Positions 14,926 through 22,960 of a stretch of 59,139 bases of DNA are shown here, piece after piece; within the stretch, counting starts at the first letter, position 1, and every line of letters begins with the position of its first letter. This DNA is from Desulfovibrionaceae bacterium (GTDB lineage Bacteria; Desulfobacterota; Desulfovibrionia; Desulfovibrionales; Desulfovibrionaceae), in the NCBI GenBank assembly GCA_015233395.1, contig JADFXV010000012.1:1-59139 (forward strand), given 5' to 3'. A model generated the notes under the pieces. It worked only from the letters and a program-made list of their open reading frames with translations, was not told the DNA's origin and did not search any database. The translations under genes were made by a program, and so were the position numbers.

Positions 14926-15669
14926 CTACATGTACATGCCGCCGTTGACCGACAACACCTGTCCGGTCACGTAAGCCGCCTGGTCGGACGCCAGGTACGA
15001 CACCGCTGCGGCGACGTCCTCGGCCTGGCCCAGGCGTTTGAGCGGAATGCGACCGAGCAGCTCCTCGCGCACCTTCTCGGGCAAGGAGGCGGTCATGTCC
15101 GTCTCGATGAACCCCGGGGCCACGGCGTTGACCGTCACCCCGCGCGAAGCGAGCTCCAGGGCGGCGGCCTTGGTCAGGCCGATCAGGCCGGCCTTGGCGC
15201 TGGCGTAATTGGCCTGGCCCGCGTTGCCGGTCATGCCGACCACCGAAGTAATGTTGACGATCCGGCCGCTTCGCTGCTTGAGCATGATCTTCGCGGCCTC
15301 GCGCAGGCAGGCGAAAGCGCCGCTCAAATTCACGCCGATGACAGCGTCCCAGTCCTCGTCCTTCATGCGCATGATCAGGCCGTCCCGGGTGACGCCGGCG
15401 TTGTTCACCAGCACCTGCAAAACGCCCTGGTCCTTGATCTCGCTTCCAAAGAACGCCGCTACCGCATCGCGGTCGGCGGTGTCCAGGGCGAAGGCCCTGG
15501 CCGTCCCGCCCCCGGCGGCGATGGCCTCGCACACCGCCTGGGCTGCTTCGGGCCTGCTCACGTACGTCAAATACACCGAAAACCCGTCGGCGGCCAATCG
15601 CTTGGCGCAGGCCGCGCCGATACCCCGGGAACCGCCGGTGACCAAAGCAATCCGCTGGGTCGAGGTCAT
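14926..15669 (-). CDS. fabG: 3-oxoacyl-ACP reductase
   Basis: This 247-residue short-chain dehydrogenase reduces 3-oxoacyl-ACP with NADPH. The nucleotide site is VTGGSRGIGAACAKRL. Also present are NNAGVTRDGL, the catalytic Ser in NITSVVGMTGN, YASAKAGLIGLTKA with Tyr and Lys, and PGFIETDMT. The C-terminus VLSVNGGMYM is typical of FabG. It is the first fab gene downstream of the inserted 265-bp repeat, so it may need a promoter within or beside that element. Confidence 0.95.
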   Translation of the reverse strand: MTSTQRIALVTGGSRGIGAACAKRLAADGFSVYLTYVSRPEAAQAVCEAIAAGGGTARAFALDTADRDAVAAFFGSEIKDQGVLQVLVNNAGVTRDGLIMRMKDEDWDAVIGVNLSGAFACLREAAKIMLKQRSGRIVNITSVVGMTGNAGQANYASAKAGLIGLTKAAALELASRGVTVNAVAPGFIETDMTASLPEKVREELLGRIPLKRLGQAEDVAAAVSYLASDQAAYVTGQVLSVNGGMYM

Positions 15670-15820
15670 GAAAATAAAACTCCCCTGGGGACGGTGCGTC
15701 CTGAAAAAACGTTCCTATACCAATCCGCCGCGAATTTCAAACACTCCGGAGGGGCAATCAGACCGGGGCTCCGCCCCAGATCCCGCCGGGAGGGGCGCAG
15801 TGATAGTCTGCAATAAATAA

Positions 15821-16085
15821 AGGGGCTGTCCTAGCTAAGGAATTCGCTTTCCGCTTTCATGGGGGCCGGGGGCGAAGCCCCCTGGGAAAAAACCAGTGGT
15901 TCTGGCTTTCCTCTTCAAAGAGCTGCCGCGTTCAGGCTAGAAAGCAGAAAACCAAAACCACTCTTTTTTTCCCAGGGGGCCTGCGGCCCCCGGCCCCCGC
16001 TTGAAGACAAACAAAGAATCCACTTCAACAGTCTAATAACATTGCGAAAAATGTGGATCGTCGCTTGTTAGCTAGGACAGCCCCT
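15821..16085. mobile_element. MITE-like element with 18-bp perfect terminal inverted repeats
   Basis: Ends AGGGGCTGTCCTAGCTAA (15821-15838) and its exact complement (16068-16085) bound a 265-bp segment with no transposase. Internally there is a second large inverted repeat: GGGGGCCGGGGGCGAAGCC, CCAGTGGTTCTGG and AGCAGAAAACC-type segments face one another. The flanks AATAAATAA (15812-15820 and 16087-16095) could be a target duplication, but they are low complexity. A related half-copy lies at 39002-39151 and a fragment at 29972-30030. The element sits between fabH and fabG in the 493-base gap 15670-16162; the remainder of that gap shows only a decayed palindrome near 16096-16160. Confidence 0.8.
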
Positions 16086-16162
16086 AAATAAATAAAGTTT
16101 TTGGGGATTCGAAGCGTCTTCCCGCTGCAAAAGGGGTTTTCCCCCCAGATTCCTCTTCTTCC

Positions 16163-17155
16163 CTAAAATTCCAGCAACACCGCGCCCCAGGTGAAGCCGC
16201 CGCCGAAGGAGGTGAGCAGGACGCGGTGTCCCGGTCGTATCGCGCCGGATTGGTAGGCTTCTGTCAGGGCGATGGGGATCGAAGCCGCCGAGGTGTTGCC
16301 GTATTTTTGCACGTTGACGAAGACCTTGTCCATGGAGATTTCGAGTCGTTTGCCCAGGCCTTCGATGATGCGCAGGTTGGCCTGATGGGGGATGAAGAGG
16401 TTGATGTCGTCGGGCGTGAGGTTGTTTTTCGCCAGCAGGTCGCGGCAGATGGTTTCCATGTAGCGCACGGCGTGTTTGTAGACTTCGCGTCCGGCCATCT
16501 GGATGAAGAATTCGTCGCCGGCCTGTTCTCCCCGGCGCAGGGGGAATGCCGAGCCGCCGCCCTTGACGGTCAGGAGATTCCACAGGGCGCCGTTGGAGGA
16601 CAGGGCGATGTCGCGGATCGAGGCTTTGGCGGCGATGTTTTTTTGGTTGCGCATGACGACCGCCCCGGCCCCGTCGCCGAAGAGTACGCAGGTGGTCCGG
16701 TCGTCGAAATTGGTGCGCGAGGTGAGCACTTCGACGGCCACGGTCAGGACGACGGCGTCCGGATGCAGGGCGAGCAGGCCCCGGGTGACTTCCAGGGCGT
16801 ACAAAAAACCCGAACAGGCGGCGTTGACGTCCAGGCAGACTTTTTCGCTCACGCCCAGCTTTTCGGAGACGATCACGGCCGCGTTCGGGCAGTAGCAATC
16901 GGGCGTCAGGGTGGCGAGCACGATATGGGTCAGTTCGCCGGCGTTTATTCCGGCGTCGGCCAGGGCGGCCTTGGCCGCTTCCAGGGCGAGGTCGCTCGTG
17001 GCCTGGCCCGGGGCGGCGAAACGGCGTTCCTTGATGCCCGTGCGGGTGGTGATCCATTCGTCGCTGGTCTCGACGAGGGTTTCCATTTCCGCGTTGGTGA
17101 CGACGCGTTCCGGAACGTAATAGCCGAATCCGGCGATGATGTAGGGTGATGGCAT
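16163..17155 (-). CDS. fabH: 3-oxoacyl-ACP synthase III
   Basis: This 330-residue initiating condensing enzyme joins acetyl-CoA to malonyl-ACP. It has MPSPYIIAGFGYYVPERVVTN, ETSDEWITTRTGIKERR, the nucleophile in VNAACSGFLYAL, the His in FIPHQANLRIIEG, and Asn in QKYGNTSAASIPIAL. The C-terminal FGGGFTWGAVLLEF is characteristic. It follows plsX after 23 bases on the same strand and is separated from fabG by the MITE-like element. Confidence 0.96.
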   Translation of the reverse strand: MPSPYIIAGFGYYVPERVVTNAEMETLVETSDEWITTRTGIKERRFAAPGQATSDLALEAAKAALADAGINAGELTHIVLATLTPDCYCPNAAVIVSEKLGVSEKVCLDVNAACSGFLYALEVTRGLLALHPDAVVLTVAVEVLTSRTNFDDRTTCVLFGDGAGAVVMRNQKNIAAKASIRDIALSSNGALWNLLTVKGGGSAFPLRRGEQAGDEFFIQMAGREVYKHAVRYMETICRDLLAKNNLTPDDINLFIPHQANLRIIEGLGKRLEISMDKVFVNVQKYGNTSAASIPIALTEAYQSGAIRPGHRVLLTSFGGGFTWGAVLLEF

Positions 17156-17178
17156 GGGGCTTCCGGAGGGAAATAAGG

Positions 17179-18225
17179 TTAAGGCTGATCGGAACGCTTG
17201 TGGGCGAAAAGAGTGAAATCCTTGTTGACGGCCAAATTTTCTTCCAGGTGGTCGTTGGCCTTTTTGGTCACGAAGGTGGCGGCCATGTCCACGGCGTTGG
17301 CGATGGCCTTGGCGTTGGATTTCCCGTGGCAGACGATGGCGATGCCCTTGAGTCCGATCAGCGGCGCGCCGCCGTATTCGGCGTAGTCCATCAGCCGTGA
17401 GAAGCGTTTGAGCGCGGCCAGGGCCAGGATCGTGCCGATCTTGGCGAAGAATCCGCGCTTGAGTTCTCCGCGCAGGATGCGGCCGAGCGAGGAGCCCAGG
17501 CCTTCGGCGAGTTTCAGAGCGACGTTGCCCACGAATCCGTCGCAGACCACCACGTCGACGTCGCCGGTAAACAGGTCGCGGCCCTCGACGTTGCCCACGA
17601 AATTGAGCGAACTCATGCGGAACAGTTCAAAGGCCTCGATGACCTGGAGATTGCCTTTGCCTTCCTCCTCGCCGATGGACATCAGTCCCACGCGGGGATT
17701 GGAAAAGCCCAGCAGGTCGCGGGCGAGCACGTCGGCCATGATGCCGAACTGCATCAGATGCAGCGGCTTGCAGTCCACGTTGGCGCCCACGTCGATGAGC
17801 ACGATCGGGCGTTTTTCCGTGGGCAGGAAGGCGGCCAGGGCCGGGCGTTCGACCCCGGGGATGCGGCCGATGATGAACATGCCGCAGGCCAGTGTGGTGC
17901 CCGAGTTGCCGGCGCTGACCAGCCCGTCGGCCAGGCCGTCGCGGACCAGCTTGGAGCACACCTGGATGGAGGTGTCCTTCTTGCGGCGCATGGTCTCGGT
18001 GGGCTTCTCGTCCATGCCCGCGATCTCGGTGGCCGGGGCGATCTTGATGCCCACGCCGCGCACGTCGAGCTTGCCGAGCGCGGCGTTGATGCGCGACTCG
18101 ACGCCGACCAGGATCAGGTCGATCTTTCTGCCCCGGGCGGCGGCCACGGCCCCGGGAACGACCACATCCGGGCCGAAATCCCCTCCCATGGCGTCGACCG
18201 CCACGCAGGGTCTAATTTTCGCCAT
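17179..18225 (-). CDS. plsX: Phosphate acyltransferase PlsX
   Basis: This 348-residue enzyme converts acyl-ACP to acyl-phosphate for phospholipid synthesis. Family motifs are VAVDAMGGDFGPDVVVPGA, VSAGNSGTTLACGMFI, ERPALAAFLPT, LIDVGANVDCKPLHLMQFG, VGLMSIGEEEGKGN, FVGNVEGRD and VVCDGFVGNVALK. The start overlaps the rpmF 3' end by 14 bases, and the rpmF-plsX-fabH order is the usual operon in many bacteria. It ends KRSDQP. Confidence 0.96.
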   Translation of the reverse strand: MAKIRPCVAVDAMGGDFGPDVVVPGAVAAARGRKIDLILVGVESRINAALGKLDVRGVGIKIAPATEIAGMDEKPTETMRRKKDTSIQVCSKLVRDGLADGLVSAGNSGTTLACGMFIIGRIPGVERPALAAFLPTEKRPIVLIDVGANVDCKPLHLMQFGIMADVLARDLLGFSNPRVGLMSIGEEEGKGNLQVIEAFELFRMSSLNFVGNVEGRDLFTGDVDVVVCDGFVGNVALKLAEGLGSSLGRILRGELKRGFFAKIGTILALAALKRFSRLMDYAEYGGAPLIGLKGIAIVCHGKSNAKAIANAVDMAATFVTKKANDHLEENLAVNKDFTLFAHKRSDQP

Positions 18226-18397
18226 TTTCCTTGGCGACCATCTGGCGGCCTTTGTAGGTCCCGCAGCTCGGACAGATGCGGTGGGGCAGGGCGGGTTCGC
18301 CGCAAGAGCACAAAATCACCGTGGGCACGGCGACATGGTCGTGGGAACGACGCATCCCCTTGCGGGATTTGGAGATTTTTTTCTTGGGTACGGCCAT
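18212..18397 (-). CDS. rpmF: 50S ribosomal protein L32
   Basis: This 61-residue protein begins MAVPKKKISKSRKGMRRSHD, standard for L32, and carries a zinc ribbon (CSCGEPALPHRICPSCG). The 3' end overlaps plsX by 14 bases, and the start lies 2 bases after the yceD stop. That arrangement ties ribosome, lipid and 23S-processing functions in one transcript, as in many bacteria. Confidence 0.97.
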   Translation of the reverse strand: MAVPKKKISKSRKGMRRSHDHVAVPTVILCSCGEPALPHRICPSCGTYKGRQMVAKENGEN

Positions 18398-18399
18398 GG

Positions 18400-18930
18400 C
18401 TATTTCTTCCTTTCGATTTTGAGATTGCTGAGTATCGCCAGCCTGGGATCGCCTGTCTTGGACTTGCAGGCGCAGCCCGCGACGTTTTGATTGCCGCCGC
18501 AGACCGGGCACAGTCCGGCGCAATCCGGGGCGCATAACGGCTTGACCGGCATGGCCAGCTCGAAATGTTCCCACAAAAGCCCGCCGGCGTCGAGTTCCAA
18601 TGTCTTGCCGCGGGCGGCGAGATGGCCGCCGTCGAGCGGATCGGCCTGCTCCCCCGGCTTGTCCTCGAAGTCGTCGAAACGCGCGGCGATGCGCACCAAG
18701 GCGTCCTCGGCGCAACGCGAACAAGGGACCGCGACGACCCCGTCGATCCGCCCCCGGACCAAAAATCCGTCCTTCTCCGGCACGATGCGCAATTCCGCCC
18801 GCAGCGGCTCGCGCATGGTGTACGGCAGGCTGAATTCCTTCCAGGCCGCGGTCCAGACACCAGGGTCCTCGAAAACAAATTCCCGGCCCTCGGCCGGGAT
18901 ATCGGTGACGTTGAGCATGACCCGCGACAT
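18400..18930 (-). CDS. YceD family protein (DUF177)
   Basis: This 176-residue protein is linked in the family to 23S rRNA accumulation or processing. It has the YceD domain with a Cys pair in VAVPCSRCAEDAL, PLCAPDCAGLCPVCG near the C-terminus and further cysteines in VAGCACKSKTGDPR, so a zinc site is likely. ATG 18930 (MSRVMLNVTD) was chosen; codons upstream have no family similarity. It lies directly upstream of rpmF (2 bases), the conserved position. Confidence 0.88.
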   Translation of the reverse strand: MSRVMLNVTDIPAEGREFVFEDPGVWTAAWKEFSLPYTMREPLRAELRIVPEKDGFLVRGRIDGVVAVPCSRCAEDALVRIAARFDDFEDKPGEQADPLDGGHLAARGKTLELDAGGLLWEHFELAMPVKPLCAPDCAGLCPVCGGNQNVAGCACKSKTGDPRLAILSNLKIERKK

Positions 18931-19190
18931 GGTTGTCCGCTTCCGGCCGCAGCGCGCCGGCGTCGATACGAAAAAACCCGGGACAACCCCGGAACGCGCG
19001 CCGCAAAGCACCGCCGGCGCCGCCGCGCGACGGGAAAACCTCCGGCACGCCGCAGTTCGTATATGAAAAAGTTCTGCCGTGTCAAGAACAAGCTCTTGCC
19101 TTTTTCAAAGAGTTCGGCTAACAGCCCCTCTTTCCGTTGAACCCCAAGATCGTTTTGACGCCGCCAGCGGCGCCCAAGGAGCATACGGCC

Positions 19191-19397
19191 ATGAGCAAAG
19201 TCTGCGAAAAATGCGGCAAACGTCCGCAATCCGGCAATAACGTCAGCCACGCCAACAACAAGTCCAAGCGCCGCTTCGAACCGAACCTGTGCAACGTGCG
19301 CTGTCAGATGCCCTCAGGCGAAGTCAAAACCATCACCGTCTGCACCCGCTGCCTGCGCTCCGGAACGGTCGTCAAACCGGTGGCCAAAACGGCGTAA
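19191..19397 (+). CDS. rpmB: 50S ribosomal protein L28
   Basis: This 68-residue ribosomal protein has a four-cysteine zinc site: CEKCGKRP near the N-terminus and CTRCLRSG near the C-terminus. [20 protein letters not shown] is the conserved rRNA-binding segment. The ATG at 19191 is preceded by CAAGGAGCATACGGCC. It stands alone, divergent from yceD, and is followed by two hairpins likely to end transcription. Confidence 0.96.
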   Translation: MSKVCEKCGKRPQSGNNVSHANNKSKRRFEPNLCNVRCQMPSGEVKTITVCTRCLRSGTVVKPVAKTA

Positions 19398-19409
19398 GAA
19401 AAGAGAAGA

Positions 19410-19443
19410 CCGGGGGAAACTTTTTGAAAAAAGTTTCCCCCGG
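19410..19443. terminator. Palindrome after rpmB (16-bp arms)
   Basis: CCGGGGGAAACTTTTT, a GA centre, then its exact complement, starting 12 bases after the rpmB stop. It belongs to the same palindrome family as those at 8023 and 11700. The stem with adjacent A/T tracts suits bidirectional termination between rpmB and the convergent ARMT1-like gene. Confidence 0.7.
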
Positions 19444-19463
19444 ACCCCTTTCAAAAACTTTGA

Positions 19464-19494
19464 CCCGTCCGGGCGTGTTGCGCGCCCGGACGGG
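19464..19494 (+). terminator. Second hairpin after rpmB
   Basis: CCCGTCCGGGCG (19464-19475) and CGCCCGGACGGG (19483-19494) form a 12-bp perfect stem with a 7-base loop, followed by TTTGCGTTTG. It is a probable rho-independent terminator, imperfect in its T-tract. The rest of the 244-base gap to 19642 shows nothing clear. Confidence 0.65.
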
Positions 19495-19641
19495 TTTGCG
19501 TTTGTAAAAGGGGGGCAGGGGAGATATTTTGCGGTTGCGGACGCGTCCACGGGTTGTACGCGGCCCGGCGTTCGGTTTTCTGAATACGGCAATCCGGGGA
19601 GTGGGGGAGCTCCTCCCGATTTTCTCCTGTCTGCTCCTTTC

Positions 19642-21393
19642 CTACTCTATCCCGGCGTCGAAAAATTTGCCGATCCCGTATTCTCTGCGCCGGAAGAATT
19701 TCTCCGGGTTGGGTCCGATGATTTGCAATTCCGGCTGTTTGGCCTGGACGCTCAGCGCGATGTGCATTTCCTTGGTGCAGCCGGTGGAGTAGGTGGAGTC
19801 TTTTCCGGCCCAGATGGCGGTCATTTTTTCGCCCATGAGTTCGAAGCTCTTTTCGATGTCGTAGTGGGTCTGGAACCGCCAGACGTCGATTTGTCCGCTG
19901 CGTTGCACCTTTTCCCACATATACATCAGGTCGTCGCCGTCGAGTCCTTCCTCGAAGTGTTCGGCCGGATTGACGATGAACGTGCCGGGCATGATTTCTC
20001 GCAGGTATTTGATGAAGCCGTTGAGAATCTTGATGGCCATATCGGTCTGGTGCGGGATCGAGCCGATGATGGCGGAATAGAACATGACGTTGCGTCCGGC
20101 GGCGCGGGCCTCGCGCATCTGGGCGACGATCGTCTCGGCCTTGCCCAGGATCTCGGCCTCGGTGAATTTGCGCACGCCTTCGGCCTTGGGCTTGAAGGCC
20201 AGGTGCAGGTCGTCGAACCGGCCGCGATAGAAGCAGATCACGTCGCGGGTGAACTTGTGCGAGGTGAGCATCAGGCGGCGGTAGTTGAGCGGACCTTTGG
20301 CGAGGACCAGGTCGGCTTCCTTCCAGGCCCGGGCGAAGGTGACGCTGACGCGGTGCAGGTTGAGCCGTTCGCGGGTGCCGTCGGAGATGATCACGAACGG
20401 ATTTTCGCGCATGACCTTGAGCAGTTCGTTCTTGCTGGCCCGGTTGTCGGAGAGAAAATAGGACCCTTCCAATGCCTTGGCGAGCACGGGATCGGAGTCC
20501 GCGTCCCAGACCGTGGGCGCGTCGAAGTAGAAGCCTTCCTTGAGGCTCATGACCACCCGGTGTCCGAGACGCAAAAGCGTCCTGACCGCCAGCAGGTCAA
20601 AAAGCACGCCGCCGGAGGCGTCGGCCAGATAAAGGATGCGCAGCCTGCCCGCCGCCCTTGGGTCGATCATCTCGCGCAGTTTGTTGAAATCGCCGTGGGC
20701 GCGGTCGAGCTTGCGCTCCATCTCGTCGGCGGTCGGCCGGTAGGCGTCGCGCTCCCAGATCTCGCTCCAGGTGGACATGCACAGCAGGCGGCGCAGTTCC
20801 AGCGAATCGAGTTCGAAGCGCATTTCGCGCATGGAGCGGCAATTGAGGTTTTCCGGGATGCAGTAGTTGAGGGCGCGGTCGAAAAAGGGGTCGGCGATGA
20901 ACTCGCCGGCGCGCCGGTTGAACACGCGCTTGCGTTCCCGGTGCGGGTCGTCGAGTCCGGACTGGGTCAGGAAGATGGTGTTCAGGCGCTTCATCAGGCG
21001 CGAGGGGATCAGCACCGGCGAAGCCATGGCCTGCTTGATCTTATACTCGCACAGCGACATGATTTTTTTCTTGGCGAAGCTGCCGGTGACGAAGCGGTCG
21101 ATGAGCGAGCGCACGGTGTTCCAGCGGGTGTTGTAATCGTCGAGCAGTGGGGATTCGAGATTCTTGTCCAGCAGGTAGCGCAGCATTTCGTCGCTGCACG
21201 GCGTGTAGATCCGGTCCGGTCCGAGCGCCACCATGAAGCGCAGCATTTCGGGCGAAGCGTTGTTGACCGGATCGACCGTGTACTCGATGTTGTTCTCGGT
21301 CATGAAATGCAAAAGCCAAGCGTCGAGTTCGGGGTCGCGGCCGTAGGCGAGATCGGTGACCGAGGTGAAGCTGGGGGTGCTGTGCATGCTCAT
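19642..21393 (-). CDS. ARMT1-like (DUF89 family) protein
   Basis: This 583-residue protein has an N-terminal helical region followed by a domain resembling the DUF89/ARMT1-like metal-dependent phosphatases: YLADASGGVLFDLLAVRTLLRLG, VMSLKEGFYFDAPTVWDAD and later VIISDGTRERLNLHRV, LVLAKGPLNYRRL. The usual family D-N-A-G-E motif is ADASGG here. DUF89 enzymes remove phosphates from damaged or toxic phosphometabolites. The gene start overlaps the nadK stop by 4 bases (ATGA), so translation is coupled. The length exceeds a bare DUF89 domain, and the N-terminal about 250 residues were not recognised. Confidence 0.7.
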   Translation of the reverse strand: MSMHSTPSFTSVTDLAYGRDPELDAWLLHFMTENNIEYTVDPVNNASPEMLRFMVALGPDRIYTPCSDEMLRYLLDKNLESPLLDDYNTRWNTVRSLIDRFVTGSFAKKKIMSLCEYKIKQAMASPVLIPSRLMKRLNTIFLTQSGLDDPHRERKRVFNRRAGEFIADPFFDRALNYCIPENLNCRSMREMRFELDSLELRRLLCMSTWSEIWERDAYRPTADEMERKLDRAHGDFNKLREMIDPRAAGRLRILYLADASGGVLFDLLAVRTLLRLGHRVVMSLKEGFYFDAPTVWDADSDPVLAKALEGSYFLSDNRASKNELLKVMRENPFVIISDGTRERLNLHRVSVTFARAWKEADLVLAKGPLNYRRLMLTSHKFTRDVICFYRGRFDDLHLAFKPKAEGVRKFTEAEILGKAETIVAQMREARAAGRNVMFYSAIIGSIPHQTDMAIKILNGFIKYLREIMPGTFIVNPAEHFEEGLDGDDLMYMWEKVQRSGQIDVWRFQTHYDIEKSFELMGEKMTAIWAGKDSTYSTGCTKEMHIALSVQAKQPELQIIGPNPEKFFRRREYGIGKFFDAGIE

Positions 21394-22262
21394 GGCCTGA
21401 AGTAGATCCCCTTTTTCCTGATGCGTTCAAAAAAACCGGCCGCGCCCGGGCTGGCCAGGAGCAGATCTTCTCGCGACTTGTGAATGCGCACCACGTCGAG
21501 CGGCTCAAGCGGCGTCAAGGTCTGGCCGTCGCAGGTGAGGTAGGTCTCGCCTTTGTCGGCCATGATGGACACGTCCTGGTCGCAGGGTAGAACCAGCGGT
21601 TTGACGTGGCTTAAAAAGGGACAGATCGGGGTGACGCACATGACGTCGAGCGAAGGATGGATGAGCGGGCCGCCGGCCGAAACGCAGTACGCGGTCGAGC
21701 CCGAAGGCGTGGACACGGCCACGCCGTCGGCTCGCAGTTCGGTGATCAGTTCGCCGCCGCGCATCAGGCGCAGATTGACCAGCCTGGCCAGGGCGCCCCG
21801 CGAGATCACGGCGTCGTTGGCCACGCGGCAGGTGAAAACGTCTTCGCCGCCGCGCACGACATGCACCGACAGGCGAATGCGGGGTTTGACCTTGACCCCG
21901 CCGCGTACGATCGACTCCAGCGCGGCCGGCCAATCCTGGGCGTCGCATTCGGCCAGGAAGCCGACCTTGCCGCAGTTTACGCCGAGCAGGACGATTTTGC
22001 GGCAGCACAGGCGGTTGGCGACGTTGAGCATGGTGCCGTCGCCGCCGAGCGCCAGGGTCAGGTCCGTGCGCTCCAAAAAAGCCTCGACCGTCTCCTTGGC
22101 CTTTTCTCCCGGAAGCGGCAGATCCGAGGCGTCGACGGTCAGACTGTCGATCTTGCGGGCGGCGAGCCAGGGCTCGATCTCCAGGGCCAGAGCCTTGGCC
22201 CGTTCGTTGCCGCGCATGCGGACGATCAAAACGGTGCGCACGGGCGGAGTGTGAGACGTCAT
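21390..22262 (-). CDS. nadK: NAD kinase
   Basis: This 290-residue ATP-NAD kinase makes NADP. Seen are the GGDGTMLNVANRL diphosphate motif, GVNCGKVGFLAE, LRADGVAVSTPSGSTAYCVSAGGP and PICPFLSHVKPLVLP, all diagnostic of the family. It is the first gene of a two-gene minus-strand unit, with its stop overlapping the ARMT1-like start by 4 bases. It is divergent from a small plus-strand gene across 157 bases that should hold both promoters. Confidence 0.93.
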   Translation of the reverse strand: MTSHTPPVRTVLIVRMRGNERAKALALEIEPWLAARKIDSLTVDASDLPLPGEKAKETVEAFLERTDLTLALGGDGTMLNVANRLCCRKIVLLGVNCGKVGFLAECDAQDWPAALESIVRGGVKVKPRIRLSVHVVRGGEDVFTCRVANDAVISRGALARLVNLRLMRGGELITELRADGVAVSTPSGSTAYCVSAGGPLIHPSLDVMCVTPICPFLSHVKPLVLPCDQDVSIMADKGETYLTCDGQTLTPLEPLDVVRIHKSREDLLLASPGAAGFFERIRKKGIYFRP

Positions 22263-22419
22263 TGGGCCATTCTAGACAAAAAAAGGACATCGGACAATAT
22301 TGCCCGGCAGACTCCCCCTGGACGCGGACGGCCATGGGGATACTCCGCTTCCCGCGCTTGGCGCCTATTTTGCTTGATACCCGGAAAACGTGCGTCAACG
22401 GCAAATCAAGGAGGGCGTT

Positions 22420-22758
22420 ATGTCGCTGTCCGCCGATGAACTCAAGCAGACCCTGTCCGAACACCATGTCGCCGAGGCCGAACGCCTCCACGAAATCGCC
22501 ACCGAAGACGTTTCCATCTCCATCGAGGCCGTGGCGGCCATCAAGCACGCGGCCGTCGATATCCTGGCCCGGTTCATGCCCGGCGACAGGCTCGGCGGCA
22601 TGAGCACGGCCGACATCATCCAGCTGTTCGCCGAAAAGCTTTTCTGGAACGAAAAGACCGGCGGCCTGCTCCTATGCTCCGAACTCGGCGACGGCGCTTA
22701 CTGCCTGCCCATCCCGAAAGAGCATTGGACCGTCAGCCACAAAGGCGTCTTCCACTAG
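22420..22758 (+). CDS. Conserved hypothetical protein, 112 aa
   Basis: I do not recognise this gene. It encodes a 112-residue, mildly acidic, soluble protein (MSLSADELKQTLSEHHVAE...) with no signal peptide or membrane segment. A strong AAGGAGG lies 8 bases upstream of ATG 22420, which decides the start over an upstream ATG at 22390. The C-terminus (ELGDGAYCLPIPKEHW) has a single Cys. It is transcribed away from nadK. Codon use resembles the neighbours, so it looks like a resident gene. Confidence 0.75.
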   Translation: MSLSADELKQTLSEHHVAEAERLHEIATEDVSISIEAVAAIKHAAVDILARFMPGDRLGGMSTADIIQLFAEKLFWNEKTGGLLLCSELGDGAYCLPIPKEHWTVSHKGVFH

Positions 22759-22960
22759 CCGGCCGGGAAGTCCGTCGAGGGACGCGGCTTCCCTGCCGTT
22801 TTTTTTGTGGTTTTTTAACGCCTCCGGCTTTACAACAATATCTGCTTTGCAATTTCCTCCGTATCGAGGCCCCGGTCGAGGCCGGTCGATTTGCGCGTGT
22901 CACGGCGAGGAGCGCGCGTTACATATTTGTAACTGTTACAACCAGCGAAACAAAATTGTC

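Noticed and set aside
15859-16071. Small frame inside the MITE-like element
   Set aside because: It covers inverted-repeat DNA, has no ribosome site and no recognisable protein features.
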